DNA from: Flavobacteriales bacterium
Lineage (GTDB): Bacteria > Bacteroidota > Bacteroidia > Flavobacteriales_D > Sanyastnellaceae
Assembly: GCA_002863145.1 (NCBI GenBank)
Contig: PKDW01000100.1
Location: 1-59,227, forward strand
Direction of reading: 5' to 3'
Length of the DNA stretch: 59,227 bases
In this document: positions 26,723 to 35,094 of the stretch, one piece after another
How the letters are laid out: each line of letters starts with the position of its first letter
Position numbering within the stretch: the stretch's first letter is position 1
Program-made: the position numbers and the translations under genes
Notes under the pieces: model-generated
Seen by the model: the letters and a program-made list of their open reading frames with translations, nothing else
Told to the model about the DNA's origin: nothing
The model's database searches: none

Positions 26723-26730
26723 TACCTTCG
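26723..26730 (+). promoter_or_regulatory. Promoter -7 variant (TACCTTCG) of the Wzz-like gene
   Basis: TACCTTCG on the plus strand, 28 bases before the ATG at 26759. It is the TTCG form, also seen before ssb, mutS and ppiD. Divergent from the TACCTTTG box of the glycosyltransferase. Confidence 0.45.
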
Positions 26731-26758
26731 CGGCGAACCACGATTCAACGCAAGCCCC

Positions 26759-27760
26759 ATGTCTTCAAACAATCCCATGGAGTCCACACACCTCTTGGTG
26801 TTCATCTATCGCAACCTAAAAACGCTGATTGCCGTTGGGTTCTTGGCCGCGGTGGCCGCCTCAGGCGTGTCCCTCATGCTCGACGAGTATTACGAGAGCA
26901 CGGTGGTCATGTTTGCCACGTCGCAACACAGTTTGGGGGAACAGTTTTTCGAAGAGACCAAAAAGAACGACCTCCTGGCGTTCGGCGAGACGGAAGACGC
27001 CGAGCGCTTGCTCCAAATCTTGAATTCGCACCGCATCCGCAACCGAATCATCGAGAAGTACGACCTGTACACCCATTACGACATCGACCCCTCTGAACCC
27101 GGAGCCAAGACCGACATGGCCTTGACCTACGGCAGCAACGTGAGTGCAAACTTGACGCGATTTGGGTCCATCCGCGTACAAGTCCTCGACACCGACCCGG
27201 AACTCGCCCGCGACATGGCCAACGACATGGCCTTCCTGGTCGACAGCGTCGCCAACAACATGCGCAACGAGCGGGCCAAGGAAGCCTACAAATTGGCCAT
27301 TGGTGCACTTGCCAAAACCTCCGAGCAAATCGCGCAAGCGGAGGACAGCTTGGCCACGTTGCACGCGAGGGGCATTTACGATTTCGAAACGCAAGTGGAA
27401 GGTTTGACGGCCCAATACGGCATGGCCGTGGCTTCCGGTCGCTCCACCTCCGCCAACCTCCTGAAGAAAGACCTCGAGCGTCTTGGTACGTTGGCCAACG
27501 GCTTCAACAACTTGTCGGCGTACCTCGAAGCGGCCTACGAACAGCAATCCCTGCTCAAAAAGCGTGTGGAATTGATGCGCGTGGACGCCGAAACGCAACT
27601 GTCGACTTCATTCATCGTGGACTACGCCAGTGCAGCGGACAAAAAGGCCAAACCCGTTCGCTGGCTGATCGTGGTGATGACGTCTGTGGTGGCCGTGGGC
27701 GCGGCCTTCTTGGCCATGCTCGCGTGGGACACATTGCAACGCGCCCAGAACGCCTCCTGA
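26759..27760 (+). CDS. Wzz-like polysaccharide chain-length determinant
   Basis: This 333-residue inner-membrane protein has one helix near residues 22-42 (LIAVGFLAAVAASGVSLML) and a second near 300-322 (WLIVVMTSVVAVGAAFL). The periplasmic loop between them is helical and coiled-coil-like. This two-helix layout with YYESTVVMFAT after the first helix fits the Wzz/PCP family that sets glycan chain length. No tyrosine-kinase domain follows, so it is the Wzz or PCP-1 type. Either ATG 26759 or ATG 26777 could start it. The O-antigen ligase gene begins 7 bases downstream. Confidence 0.8.
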   Translation: MSSNNPMESTHLLVFIYRNLKTLIAVGFLAAVAASGVSLMLDEYYESTVVMFATSQHSLGEQFFEETKKNDLLAFGETEDAERLLQILNSHRIRNRIIEKYDLYTHYDIDPSEPGAKTDMALTYGSNVSANLTRFGSIRVQVLDTDPELARDMANDMAFLVDSVANNMRNERAKEAYKLAIGALAKTSEQIAQAEDSLATLHARGIYDFETQVEGLTAQYGMAVASGRSTSANLLKKDLERLGTLANGFNNLSAYLEAAYEQQSLLKKRVELMRVDAETQLSTSFIVDYASAADKKAKPVRWLIVVMTSVVAVGAAFLAMLAWDTLQRAQNAS

Positions 27761-27767
27761 ACGAACC

Positions 27768-29207
27768 ATGACCACCGCGCGCGCTGGATGGCTGGCTGGC
27801 CTCGCCATGACCCTTCTCGCCTCGGCGGGTTGGGCGTTGGATGCGCCTTACCTGCTGGCCCTGCCCTTGGCCGCCCTCATCGCTTGGTGGGGTTTTACGC
27901 GGACGGACCTGTACCTCTCCACGGTCTTGTGTTTGGTCCCACTCTCGGTCAACCTGAGTGAATTTGGACTGACGTCCATCGGGTGGTACATGCCTACGGA
28001 ACCCATGCTTTTTGCACTGCTTGTGCTGTTCGTGGCGAAATGGTTCTCAGGCCAAACCCCCAAACGCGACTTCCTCTCCCATCCTGTCACCTACGTCGTT
28101 GCCGCGGGATTCCTGTGGATGGGCCTGACCGTGCTGCCCAGCAGCGATGTGGTTGTGTCCCTCAAAGCCTGGGTCTCGCGGGCCTGGTTCATTGTCTCCT
28201 TCTATGTGTTGCTTGCCGAGTGGTTTCGACATGACCCTCGCGCGCGCCGCAGATTTCTGGCCCTTTTGCTCATCCCCCTTTCTGTGGTCATTGGCTACAC
28301 CTTGGTCCGTCACGCGGGCTACGATTTCAGCAAGGGAGCAGGCCATTGGGTTATGAAGCCGTTCTTCAAGGACCACACCTCGTATGGCGCCGTCCTCGCC
28401 CTGTTGCTCCCGCCGGTGATCGCCATGGCATTCCACACTCGCCAAAGCACCCTGTCCAAGGTGTTGTGGTCCCTTGGCGCTGGTTGGCTCGCCTTGGGCA
28501 CGGTGCTTTCCTTCACCCGTGCAGCCTGGGTGAGCTTGGCCGCCGCCGCCGCCATCTGGGCGCTGATGCTGCTCGGGATTCGTCTCAAAACCTTGGTGGC
28601 TGCTGGGGTGACCGTTCTTGTGGGGTTGTTTTTGAGTTGGGATGCCTTGGTCATTCAACTCGAACGAAACAAACAAGACTCCTCAGACGACTTGGCCCAG
28701 CACGTGGAAAGCATTTCCAATGTGTCAAGTGACGACTCCAATTTGGAGCGACTCAACCGTTGGTCATGCGCCTTGGCCATGTTCCAGGAACGTCCGGTGT
28801 TTGGGTGGGGGCCCGGGACGTACCAATTTGAGTACGCCCCCTTCCAGCAGTCCAGCTTGCGTACACTCATCAGCACCAACAACGGAGACGTCGGGAACGC
28901 CCACAGCGAGTACCTCGGGCCGTTGGCGGAACAAGGCCTGTTGGGGGGGCTCTTTGTGATTGCCTTGCTGCTTGTGACGTGTCACCTTGGGTTCAAATTG
29001 CAGCGAACCCTGAACGACCCAGACGACCGCATGTTGGCCATGGGGCTGTTCTTGGGACTCATCACCTACTTCGTCCACGGCGTCTTGAACAACTACCTCG
29101 ACACCGACAAGGCGAGCGCCCCATTTTGGGGCTTCTTGGCGTTGCTTGTCGTGCTTGACCTCTGCAACGAAGAGGGGGCGAAAGGACTTACGAAAAGCGA
29201 CAGCTAA
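27768..29207 (+). CDS. O-antigen ligase/polymerase (Wzy_C domain) membrane protein
   Basis: This 479-residue protein has about eleven hydrophobic helices and the Wzy_C-type periplasmic loop. The visible hallmarks are FGWGPGTYQFEY and NAHSEYLGPLAEQGLLGG, the family's conserved (N/A)H..YL...E.G..G pattern with a histidine. It either ligates glycan to lipid A core or polymerises O units; sequence alone does not decide. Its neighbour is the Wzz-like gene, 7 bases upstream. Its last 20 bases overlap the convergent PP2C gene, the clearest antiparallel overlap in the window. Confidence 0.82.
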   Translation: MTTARAGWLAGLAMTLLASAGWALDAPYLLALPLAALIAWWGFTRTDLYLSTVLCLVPLSVNLSEFGLTSIGWYMPTEPMLFALLVLFVAKWFSGQTPKRDFLSHPVTYVVAAGFLWMGLTVLPSSDVVVSLKAWVSRAWFIVSFYVLLAEWFRHDPRARRRFLALLLIPLSVVIGYTLVRHAGYDFSKGAGHWVMKPFFKDHTSYGAVLALLLPPVIAMAFHTRQSTLSKVLWSLGAGWLALGTVLSFTRAAWVSLAAAAAIWALMLLGIRLKTLVAAGVTVLVGLFLSWDALVIQLERNKQDSSDDLAQHVESISNVSSDDSNLERLNRWSCALAMFQERPVFGWGPGTYQFEYAPFQQSSLRTLISTNNGDVGNAHSEYLGPLAEQGLLGGLFVIALLLVTCHLGFKLQRTLNDPDDRMLAMGLFLGLITYFVHGVLNNYLDTDKASAPFWGFLALLVVLDLCNEEGAKGLTKSDS

Positions 29208-30432
29208 GCATCGCCGTGTCGTCCAGCGGAGGTTCTTCTCCGCGGAACGCATCGAGCGCAGCCACAATGGTGCGGTGGACGGCCTCGAGGGTTTGGCCTT
29301 GGTGATGGGAGAGCAACCCCAACAAGCGGTCGGTTCCGAAGGGGACTTCAAGGTCATTCTCTTGCTCGACCAGACCATCGGTGTAGCAGCAGAGCACACT
29401 GCCCACAGGCACCGCGATTGTTCCGACGTTCATCGAAGGAATGTCTCGGAACATGCCCAGACCGACGCATCCATCTTCCAGCAGGGTGTCGCGGCCACTG
29501 GGATCCACAAACAGCGGCGGATTGTGGCCACAGTTCACGTATTCTAGCGTGCGTTTGGCAGGGTCGAACACCGCGGCAAAAAACGTGATGTACTTCTCCC
29601 CTTGGGCGATTTGCATCACACGATCATTCAAGTTGTGCAACGTGGCCGACAAGGAAGCGTGCTCCACCTGGAACAGGGCGCGCACATGGGCTTGGAAGTT
29701 GCTCATGAGCAACGCCGCACTCATGCCCTTCCCACTGACGTCCGCCATACACACCACCACTTTGCCTGAGTCCGTGGTGAACGCGTCGTAGTAGTCGCCA
29801 CCCACTTGAGTGTGGGGCTTGTAATAGCCCGCCACGTCCAAATCGAGGTGATTCCACGTTTGGGGCAACAACATGGCTTGCATTTCACCCGCGAGTTGCA
29901 ATTCGCGGCGCAACGCCTCTTGCTTTAAACTGCGGGCCACCATCTGCGTGTTTCTTCGTGCCACCACCAAGATGTTGGTCAAGGTCACGAGGAAATTCAA
30001 GTGTTTGACCACGGGGCTCACACCGCGGTCGTTGTCGGTGGTGTCACCTGCAAGGACGAGCGCAATGGCCTCGTCGTTTTGGTGGATGGGCACCACCACA
30101 TCCGAAGGATGCTGGTCGCCACCCAAGGCGCCTGCAAGTCCAATCTTGTCGAGGTCGAAGCCCTCAAAAAAGGACGCGGGTTGGGACGGTGGCCAAGGGG
30201 CCTCTGTGCCGGCAGCCACCAGAAGCTGCCATGTGTCCCCTTCCAAATCGGCGGCGTACAACACCAGTCTGTCAATGCCCAAGTTGACCTTGAGCGCATC
30301 GACATACCGCGCCATCAGGTCCTCCTCTGAAGGCTGGGCTTGAATGGCTTGCGTGACCTTCAAGAGCGCGTCGAGCTTGAAGTCTCGCAATTCGAGCTTC
30401 TGCTTCAGCCGACGTTCCTTCGGATTGGTCAT
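29188..30432 (-). CDS. SpoIIE/RsbU-type PP2C phosphatase with GAF-like sensor
   Basis: This 414-residue cytoplasmic protein begins with a helical segment and a GAF-like domain (about 60-200, VALKVNLGIDRLVLYAADLE). A PP2C-type serine phosphatase (RsbU/SpoIIE) follows from about 220. Metal-binding motifs are intact: VGGDYYDAF, MADVSGKGMSAALL, VNCGHNPPL, CYTDGLVE and LDDTAML. Such proteins dephosphorylate anti-sigma antagonist proteins in stress switches. No partner kinase or antagonist gene is beside it. ATG 30432 (MTNPKERRLKQ) is chosen because longer frames run into efp. It lies 22 bases after efp, probably co-transcribed. Confidence 0.88.
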   Translation of the reverse strand: MTNPKERRLKQKLELRDFKLDALLKVTQAIQAQPSEEDLMARYVDALKVNLGIDRLVLYAADLEGDTWQLLVAAGTEAPWPPSQPASFFEGFDLDKIGLAGALGGDQHPSDVVVPIHQNDEAIALVLAGDTTDNDRGVSPVVKHLNFLVTLTNILVVARRNTQMVARSLKQEALRRELQLAGEMQAMLLPQTWNHLDLDVAGYYKPHTQVGGDYYDAFTTDSGKVVVCMADVSGKGMSAALLMSNFQAHVRALFQVEHASLSATLHNLNDRVMQIAQGEKYITFFAAVFDPAKRTLEYVNCGHNPPLFVDPSGRDTLLEDGCVGLGMFRDIPSMNVGTIAVPVGSVLCCYTDGLVEQENDLEVPFGTDRLLGLLSHHQGQTLEAVHRTIVAALDAFRGEEPPLDDTAMLSCRFS

Positions 30433-30454
30433 GGCCTTAGGCTCCGCGGCCTGC

Positions 30455-31021
30455 TTACTTTTTGACGCGCTCTGTGTACTCACCTGTTCTGGTATCCACC
30501 TTGATCCAATCTCCTGTGTCGATGAACAAAGGCACCCTGACTTCTGCACCCGTGTCCACGGTTGCGGGCTTCAGCGAGTTGGTCGCTGTATCTCCTTTCA
30601 CACCAGGCTCGGTGTAAGTGATTTCCAATTCCACGTGGCTCGGCAGGTCGCAGCTGATGGGACGTTCCTCTTCCGCGTGGAACACAATGAGGCAGCTCAG
30701 CCCGTCCTTCAAAAACGGAGGCGCGCTGATGAGATGCTTCTCCAAGCGGATCTGCTCGTAGCTCTCTGTGTTCATGAAGTGATACCCTTCGTCGTCGTTG
30801 TACAGGAAGGTGTGCTCCCGGGTTTCGATGCGCACCGGATCGATTTTGTGGCCTGCGTTGAAGGTGTTGTCCACCACCTTGCCGGTCTCGATGTTCTTCA
30901 GCTTGGTACGGACGAAAGCAGCCCCCTTACCTGGTTTAACATGGAGGAATTCGACGATTTGCCACAACCCGTTGTTGTGGTTCAAAACCATGCCGTTCTT
31001 GATGTCGCTCGTGTTGGCCAT
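30455..31021 (-). CDS. efp: Elongation factor P
   Basis: This 188-residue factor rescues ribosomes stalled at polyproline stretches. Domain I carries the modification loop VKPGKGAAFVRTK with the tip lysine (K32) where E. coli EF-P is lysylated. IGDWIKVDTRTGEY near the C-terminus is domain III. Length is standard. A TATCTTGG box (31061-31068) lies 39 bases before its ATG. The PP2C phosphatase follows on the same strand. Confidence 0.97.
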   Translation of the reverse strand: MANTSDIKNGMVLNHNNGLWQIVEFLHVKPGKGAAFVRTKLKNIETGKVVDNTFNAGHKIDPVRIETREHTFLYNDDEGYHFMNTESYEQIRLEKHLISAPPFLKDGLSCLIVFHAEEERPISCDLPSHVELEITYTEPGVKGDTATNSLKPATVDTGAEVRVPLFIDTGDWIKVDTRTGEYTERVKK

Positions 31022-31060
31022 GCTGAATTTCTTGTGTGCTGGGGTTCAATTCTCCTTGTG

Positions 31061-31068
31061 CCAAGATA
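31061..31068 (-). promoter_or_regulatory. Promoter -7 variant (TATCTTGG) of efp
   Basis: TATCTTGG on the minus strand, 39 bases before the efp ATG, giving an ordinary leader. Same TAnnTTGG form as the Na/Pi, clpP and ald boxes. Confidence 0.4.
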
Positions 31069-31078
31069 CTTCAGTCCT

Positions 31079-32536
31079 TCACGGTTCCCAACGCCATCGC
31101 CACGCGCAACGAAAGGTCTCTTGTTGAGAAGGTGACCACGAGCATTGCGCCGTCCACGATGCCTCGCGAGCCCGTTGTTGTGTCACCCAAACCCCCATGC
31201 GCCATCCCATGTTCGGGGTCCGAGACCACACCCTGCCATCCAGCGCACGAACCATGACGTATGCACCGCGCCAATCGCCTTGACCATCCAGCGCAAATAC
31301 GCCCCATTGCCGCAGACCACCTTCACCCCACGCTCCTTCCACATGCCTCGCAAACGCCTGTTCTCCCGACCGGTCCCGCCCCATCCACCAAGACGCTTTC
31401 AAGGCTTCGTGCCGGAGGTGAATCCCGCCCATGAACGTTTCATGCGTGCCCCACATTGACCATCGCCAGACGCTGCGCTTGTGGGGCTGTCCTTGAAACC
31501 GGACATCCCAATCCTCCCTGCCTCGAATCCGCACCCGTGTCTGCACCAAGCCTCCATGCTCGGGATGTTGCCAGGTGGAGAAGGTGTTCCATTGCCTCTC
31601 CCCCTGTCTCCATCCTCCCTCGTAGACCCCTTGGACCACCCAATGGGTGCCGCGGGCCCAGCGGAACGAGGTACGCAGGAGCCACCCCTTCGTGAACGTC
31701 CAGGCCCAGGCCAATTGCCAGTCCACGTTGTCTTTTTGGGCGGACCAATCCAGGCCCATACGCGCATCCTCACCCTCGGCATAGGCAGAAACGCCCCACA
31801 TCCCGTGGCGCCGCCAGCGGGTCATCCAACCGACGTGGTGTCGGCCTGCTGTGATGCCATGGGTCCAAGCCATCCCGCGATGTTCCAGCGCCGCACCCGT
31901 CAAGGCCCCCTCGAATTGTGCGTGATGCAAGCCCCTTGGGGCAAGGGGCAACTTCACTTCAGACCCCCCGACAAACAAGGCCAATCCAAACGCATCGGCC
32001 CTTGGAAGGGTCAATCCATGGCCCCAGCCCACTTGGTGGTTTCCAGCGACCCACGTCCACCCTTCTGACTGGCCGGACCACGAACCGCCCCAAGACAACG
32101 TGTCCTCCACATGCAGCCGTGTGCGAAATCCTCCCCACCTGAGGCGGACCTCATGCGAACGCGCCAACCCAGATTCTCGGAATTTCGATGTCCCCGTCAA
32201 ATGGAACGACGGACGCTTTTTTGCGGTCGGCAACCACGCCTCATGGCGTTGGACCCATGCGTTCCAGGTCTCTGACTGCATCAGCTTCGCGCATTCCAAC
32301 TCGGACAAGCCTTGAATGTGCCGGGCCTCTTCTCTGCATACAGGCCAGCCTTCTTCTTGGATGTGCTGAAATACCGCCTGGGCGCCAGACTGCGACAACC
32401 AACCTTCTTCCACGGCATTCGTCACGTGGCGCCAAACCTCCCACTCCACCAAGGAATGAATGTCTTGCTGGGCGTGGCTGGATTCAACCCCCAAGAGCGC
32501 GACCACCGTGCCGACCCACTTGGAAGTCCTCGTCAC
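31079..32536 (-). CDS. Tryptophan-rich outer-membrane barrel with divergent HhH N-terminus
   Basis: This 485-residue secreted protein has a signal peptide (MTRTSKWVGTVVALL...SSHAQ). Residues about 35-100 (LSQSGAQAVFQHIQEEGWPV, then a QGLSELECAKLM segment) look like the degenerate helix-hairpin-helix segment of the Bacteroidota HhH-plus-barrel family. The rest is strand-like and unusually rich in Trp and Gly (TWVAGNHQVGWGHGL, TWQHPEHGGLVQTRVRIRG). It starts with GTG at 32536, overlapping the upstream gene by GTGA. It is shorter than the usual 650-700 residue members, so it may be a reduced form. The exact role is unknown. Confidence 0.6.
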   Translation of the reverse strand: MTRTSKWVGTVVALLGVESSHAQQDIHSLVEWEVWRHVTNAVEEGWLSQSGAQAVFQHIQEEGWPVCREEARHIQGLSELECAKLMQSETWNAWVQRHEAWLPTAKKRPSFHLTGTSKFRESGLARSHEVRLRWGGFRTRLHVEDTLSWGGSWSGQSEGWTWVAGNHQVGWGHGLTLPRADAFGLALFVGGSEVKLPLAPRGLHHAQFEGALTGAALEHRGMAWTHGITAGRHHVGWMTRWRRHGMWGVSAYAEGEDARMGLDWSAQKDNVDWQLAWAWTFTKGWLLRTSFRWARGTHWVVQGVYEGGWRQGERQWNTFSTWQHPEHGGLVQTRVRIRGREDWDVRFQGQPHKRSVWRWSMWGTHETFMGGIHLRHEALKASWWMGRDRSGEQAFARHVEGAWGEGGLRQWGVFALDGQGDWRGAYVMVRALDGRVWSRTPNMGWRMGVWVTQQRAREASWTAQCSWSPSQQETFRCAWRWRWEP

Positions 32537-33426
32537 GGGACGTCATTGGTTTGGCGTTCCCAAGTCCACCACCAGGACCCGCCGTGGAATCTGGCGACCC
32601 TGCGAAACAACACCCCAAACGCATCACGACGTGATTCCACTCGAGACTTGCTCCGCTGCGTGGTCGCACCCAACATCTCCCTGCCGAACCTGCCCGACCA
32701 ACTCAGCGTCCATTGACCCGCGGGCCACGACCATTGCATGACCACGCGCCCAGGCATGGGTTTCCAAGGCCGCATCCCGTCCCACCAACCGGGGTCGAGA
32801 CCCCAAGCCACGTGCCACGCCCCGCCCTCTGACCAGCCCAATGCAGGCAGCCCCACCGGACCGGATTCCAAATTGGGCTTCCACCACGCCGTCCACCCAA
32901 AGGCCCCTTGAGCGGTCCGTACCAGACCCTGCTCCGTCACGCCCGCGAGCGGCAGTCCCTGACCCAATGTGGCACGGGCTTCCAAGCGGATGTCGCCCCA
33001 AGTTTCGCGTTGATGAACTTGTCCAAACAGGTCCACCAAAGGCACGTGGCGTTGGACTTCCGGCCACGAAGCCCAGCCGACATTCATGCGCAATGCGCCT
33101 CGAATTCGGTCTCCCCAGGTCTTTCCCAAGCCCAGCCACGCTTGGGTTTCGCGCCACACAGGACTTCCCTCCGTTTGGGCTCCAAGTGCCCATTCCATCT
33201 CCCGACAATGCAGGCAGTGCCCCCAGAGCGCCATCGAAAACCCATGCCAATTCACGCCCCAAGTCGGCTGGCTTCCCCACAACGCGCCCCCAGTCCAAAC
33301 CCAATGAGTCCTTGCCTGCAGGAGAGAATCGGACACGAGCGTTTGGGCTGCGAGGGAGCTGCCAAATCCCCACACAAGGAAGGCCATCCAACTCGCCCGG
33401 TTGCGCCATGTTCTTCGTCCCACCAC
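32533..33426 (-). CDS. Tryptophan-rich secreted protein, probably a small barrel
   Basis: This 297-residue protein has a signal peptide (WMAFLVWGFGSSLAAQ) and a Trp/Gly-rich body with alternating strands (WALGAQTEGSPVWRETQAWL, RVVMQWSWPAGQWTLSWSG). I do not recognise the family. Its overlap with the downstream HhH-barrel gene (GTGA) implies the two are made together. The likely start is GTG at 33426, 4 bases after TCCCTTTG (33431-33438). An ATG at 33387 is the alternative. The pair may form a complex in the outer membrane. Confidence 0.55.
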   Translation of the reverse strand: MVGRRTWRNRASWMAFLVWGFGSSLAAQTLVSDSLLQARTHWVWTGGALWGSQPTWGVNWHGFSMALWGHCLHCREMEWALGAQTEGSPVWRETQAWLGLGKTWGDRIRGALRMNVGWASWPEVQRHVPLVDLFGQVHQRETWGDIRLEARATLGQGLPLAGVTEQGLVRTAQGAFGWTAWWKPNLESGPVGLPALGWSEGGAWHVAWGLDPGWWDGMRPWKPMPGRVVMQWSWPAGQWTLSWSGRFGREMLGATTQRSKSRVESRRDAFGVLFRRVARFHGGSWWWTWERQTNDVP

Positions 33427-33430
33427 ACTG

Positions 33431-33438
33431 CAAAGGGA
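33431..33438 (-). promoter_or_regulatory. -7-like box (TCCCTTTG) before the Trp-rich pair
   Basis: TCCCTTTG on the minus strand, one mismatch from TAnnTTTG, 4 bases before the GTG at 33426. The spacing matches the leaderless class and supports the GTG start. Confidence 0.35.
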
Positions 33439-33487
33439 ACCGACTCCTTCTCCGATGCTCCGCGCACTTCACCCCGCAACATCAAGG

Positions 33488-33517
33488 TTGACAGGCGAGA
33501 AAAACCGCGTACCTTTG
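33488..33517 (+). promoter_or_regulatory. Promoter of tRNA-Leu: TTG-N19-TACCTTTG
   Basis: TTG at 33488-33490, 19 bases, then TACCTTTG at 33510-33517. This is a full Bacteroidota -33/-7 promoter, the best match in the window, placed 15 bases before the mature tRNA 5' end. It anchors the interpretation of the other -7 boxes. Confidence 0.8.
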
Positions 33518-33532
33518 CGGCCCTCGAAGGGC

Positions 33533-33612
33533 GCGGGTGTGGTGAAATTGGTAGACACGCCAGACTTAGGATCTGGTGCTTCGGCGTGGGGGTTCGAGTC
33601 CCTCCACCCGCA
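33533..33612 (+). tRNA. tRNA-Leu (anticodon TAG)
   Basis: GCGGGTG pairs with CACCCGC as a 7-bp acceptor stem. A D-loop (TTGGTAGAC), an anticodon stem CCAGA/TCTGG around CTTAGGA (anticodon TAG), a short variable arm and the T-arm GGTTCGAGTCC follow. The discriminator is A at 33612. CCA is not encoded. It is read from the strong promoter just upstream and followed after 40 bases by tig, possibly on the same transcript. Confidence 0.93.
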
Positions 33613-33652
33613 CATCTTCGAGGAAACTAACTGGCAACCAGAAAACCTGCCC

Positions 33653-35008
33653 ATGAACGTCTCCCAGACTTCCCTCGACGACCTCCGCATTGAGCTGGCC
33701 GTCACCCTCGCCCCTGAGGACTACGCACCCCGAGTGGAACGCAGCTTGAAGCGCCACCAGAAAAACGCCCAAATGCCAGGCTTTCGCAAGGGCAAAGTCC
33801 CCATGCAACTCATCAAGCGCCAGTATGGACAATCCGTGCTTGCCGAGGAGTTGAACCAAATGCTCAGCGAGCAGTTGCAGTCGCACATCCAGGAGAACAA
33901 TTTGAATGTGTTGGGCAACCCCATCCCCAGCGAGGACAAGGAAGATTCAGGCGACTGGAACAACCCCGACACGTTCACGTTCCACTACGAGTTGGGCTTG
34001 GCGCCCGCCTTGAATTTGGACTTTGGGAAAAAGGCCAAATTCACACGCCATAAAATCAAGGTCGACAAGAAAGCCATTGACAACCAGGTTGCCGACCTGC
34101 AACGTCGCCACGGGAAGATGAGCGATCCCGACCAAAGCGCCGACACGGACATGTTGATCGGTGCATTCGCCCAGCTCGACGCCGACGGCGCTGTGCTCGA
34201 CGGCGGCATCACGAGCGACAGCACCATCAGCGTAGAGTTTGTGGAAGACAAGAAGACCAAGAAGGCTTTGGTCGGTTTGGAACCCGGCAGCGAAGTGACG
34301 GTGGACCCTCACAAAGTGAGCCGCGGGCACGATGACTTGGGCCGCATGTTGGGCATCTCTCAAGAACAAGTGCATGACTTGAAGGGCGATTTCAAATTCA
34401 CCGTGAAAGAGGTGAAGCGCCTCGAGCCCCACGACGTCAACCAAGCGCTGTTCGACAAGATCTACGGCGAGGGGGTGGTGACCGACGAAAAGGCCTTCCG
34501 CGAGCGCGTGACTGAGGACCTCGACGGGCACTTCGACCGCGACGCCGAATGGGTGTTCCGCCGTCGGTTTGTGATGGACCTCATGGACCACATCAAGATG
34601 GACCTCCCCGACACTTTCCTCAAGCGGTGGATCATGTTGACCAACGAGAATCCGCTCACCCCTGAGCAGGTGGAGGAGGAGTACCCTGGCTACGCCGAGT
34701 CGTTGCGCTGGCAAATCCTGCAGCAAACCGTGGCCGAGGCCATCGATTTGAAGGTGACGGCCGAGGAGCTCGAAGGCGAGGCCAAACGCATGGTCGGCGC
34801 CCAATATGCCCAATACGGCATGCCCATGGACGAGGAAACCCTCACCAACGTGGCGAAGAACGTGCTGAACGACGAGAAGGAACGCCGTCGCATTGCCGAC
34901 ATCCTGGTGGAGCGGAAGGTCGTGGACGACCTGAAGACGCGCGTGAAGATTTCCGAGAAACAAGTGAGCTACGTTGAGTTCAGCAAGCTCGCGGACGAGG
35001 TTCGTTGA
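33653..35008 (+). CDS. tig: Trigger factor chaperone
   Basis: This 451-residue ribosome-bound chaperone meets nascent chains. The N-terminal ribosome-binding signature is seen as QMPGFRKGKVPMQLIKRQYG. The central FKBP-like domain is poorly conserved, as is common in Bacteroidota, and the C-terminal helical arms follow. Longer frames run back through the tRNA, so the ATG at 33653 is taken. clpP and clpX follow on the same strand, the same tig-clpP-clpX order as many bacteria, although a -7 box and an inverted repeat separate tig from clpP. Confidence 0.95.
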   Translation: MNVSQTSLDDLRIELAVTLAPEDYAPRVERSLKRHQKNAQMPGFRKGKVPMQLIKRQYGQSVLAEELNQMLSEQLQSHIQENNLNVLGNPIPSEDKEDSGDWNNPDTFTFHYELGLAPALNLDFGKKAKFTRHKIKVDKKAIDNQVADLQRRHGKMSDPDQSADTDMLIGAFAQLDADGAVLDGGITSDSTISVEFVEDKKTKKALVGLEPGSEVTVDPHKVSRGHDDLGRMLGISQEQVHDLKGDFKFTVKEVKRLEPHDVNQALFDKIYGEGVVTDEKAFRERVTEDLDGHFDRDAEWVFRRRFVMDLMDHIKMDLPDTFLKRWIMLTNENPLTPEQVEEEYPGYAESLRWQILQQTVAEAIDLKVTAEELEGEAKRMVGAQYAQYGMPMDEETLTNVAKNVLNDEKERRRIADILVERKVVDDLKTRVKISEKQVSYVEFSKLADEVR

Positions 35009-35020
35009 TTCTACCCCAAC

Positions 35021-35034
35021 GGTTGTGAACAACC
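35021..35034. promoter_or_regulatory. Perfect dyad (GGTTGT-GA-ACAACC) upstream of clpP
   Basis: Six-base arms with a two-base centre, about 37 bases upstream of the clpP -7 box. It has no following T-run, so it is more like an operator than a terminator. A heat-shock-type regulator is conceivable but unproven. Confidence 0.4.
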
Positions 35035-35070
35035 CGGGTCAGAAGGGCCGTGGGTGAGGAGTGGGGGCTG

Positions 35071-35078
35071 TAATTTGG
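35071..35078 (+). promoter_or_regulatory. Promoter -7 variant (TAATTTGG) of clpP
   Basis: TAATTTGG, one mismatch from TAnnTTTG, 16 bases before the clpP ATG. No TTG at -33. Confidence 0.4.
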
Positions 35079-35094
35079 CCTTAAGAATCACACC

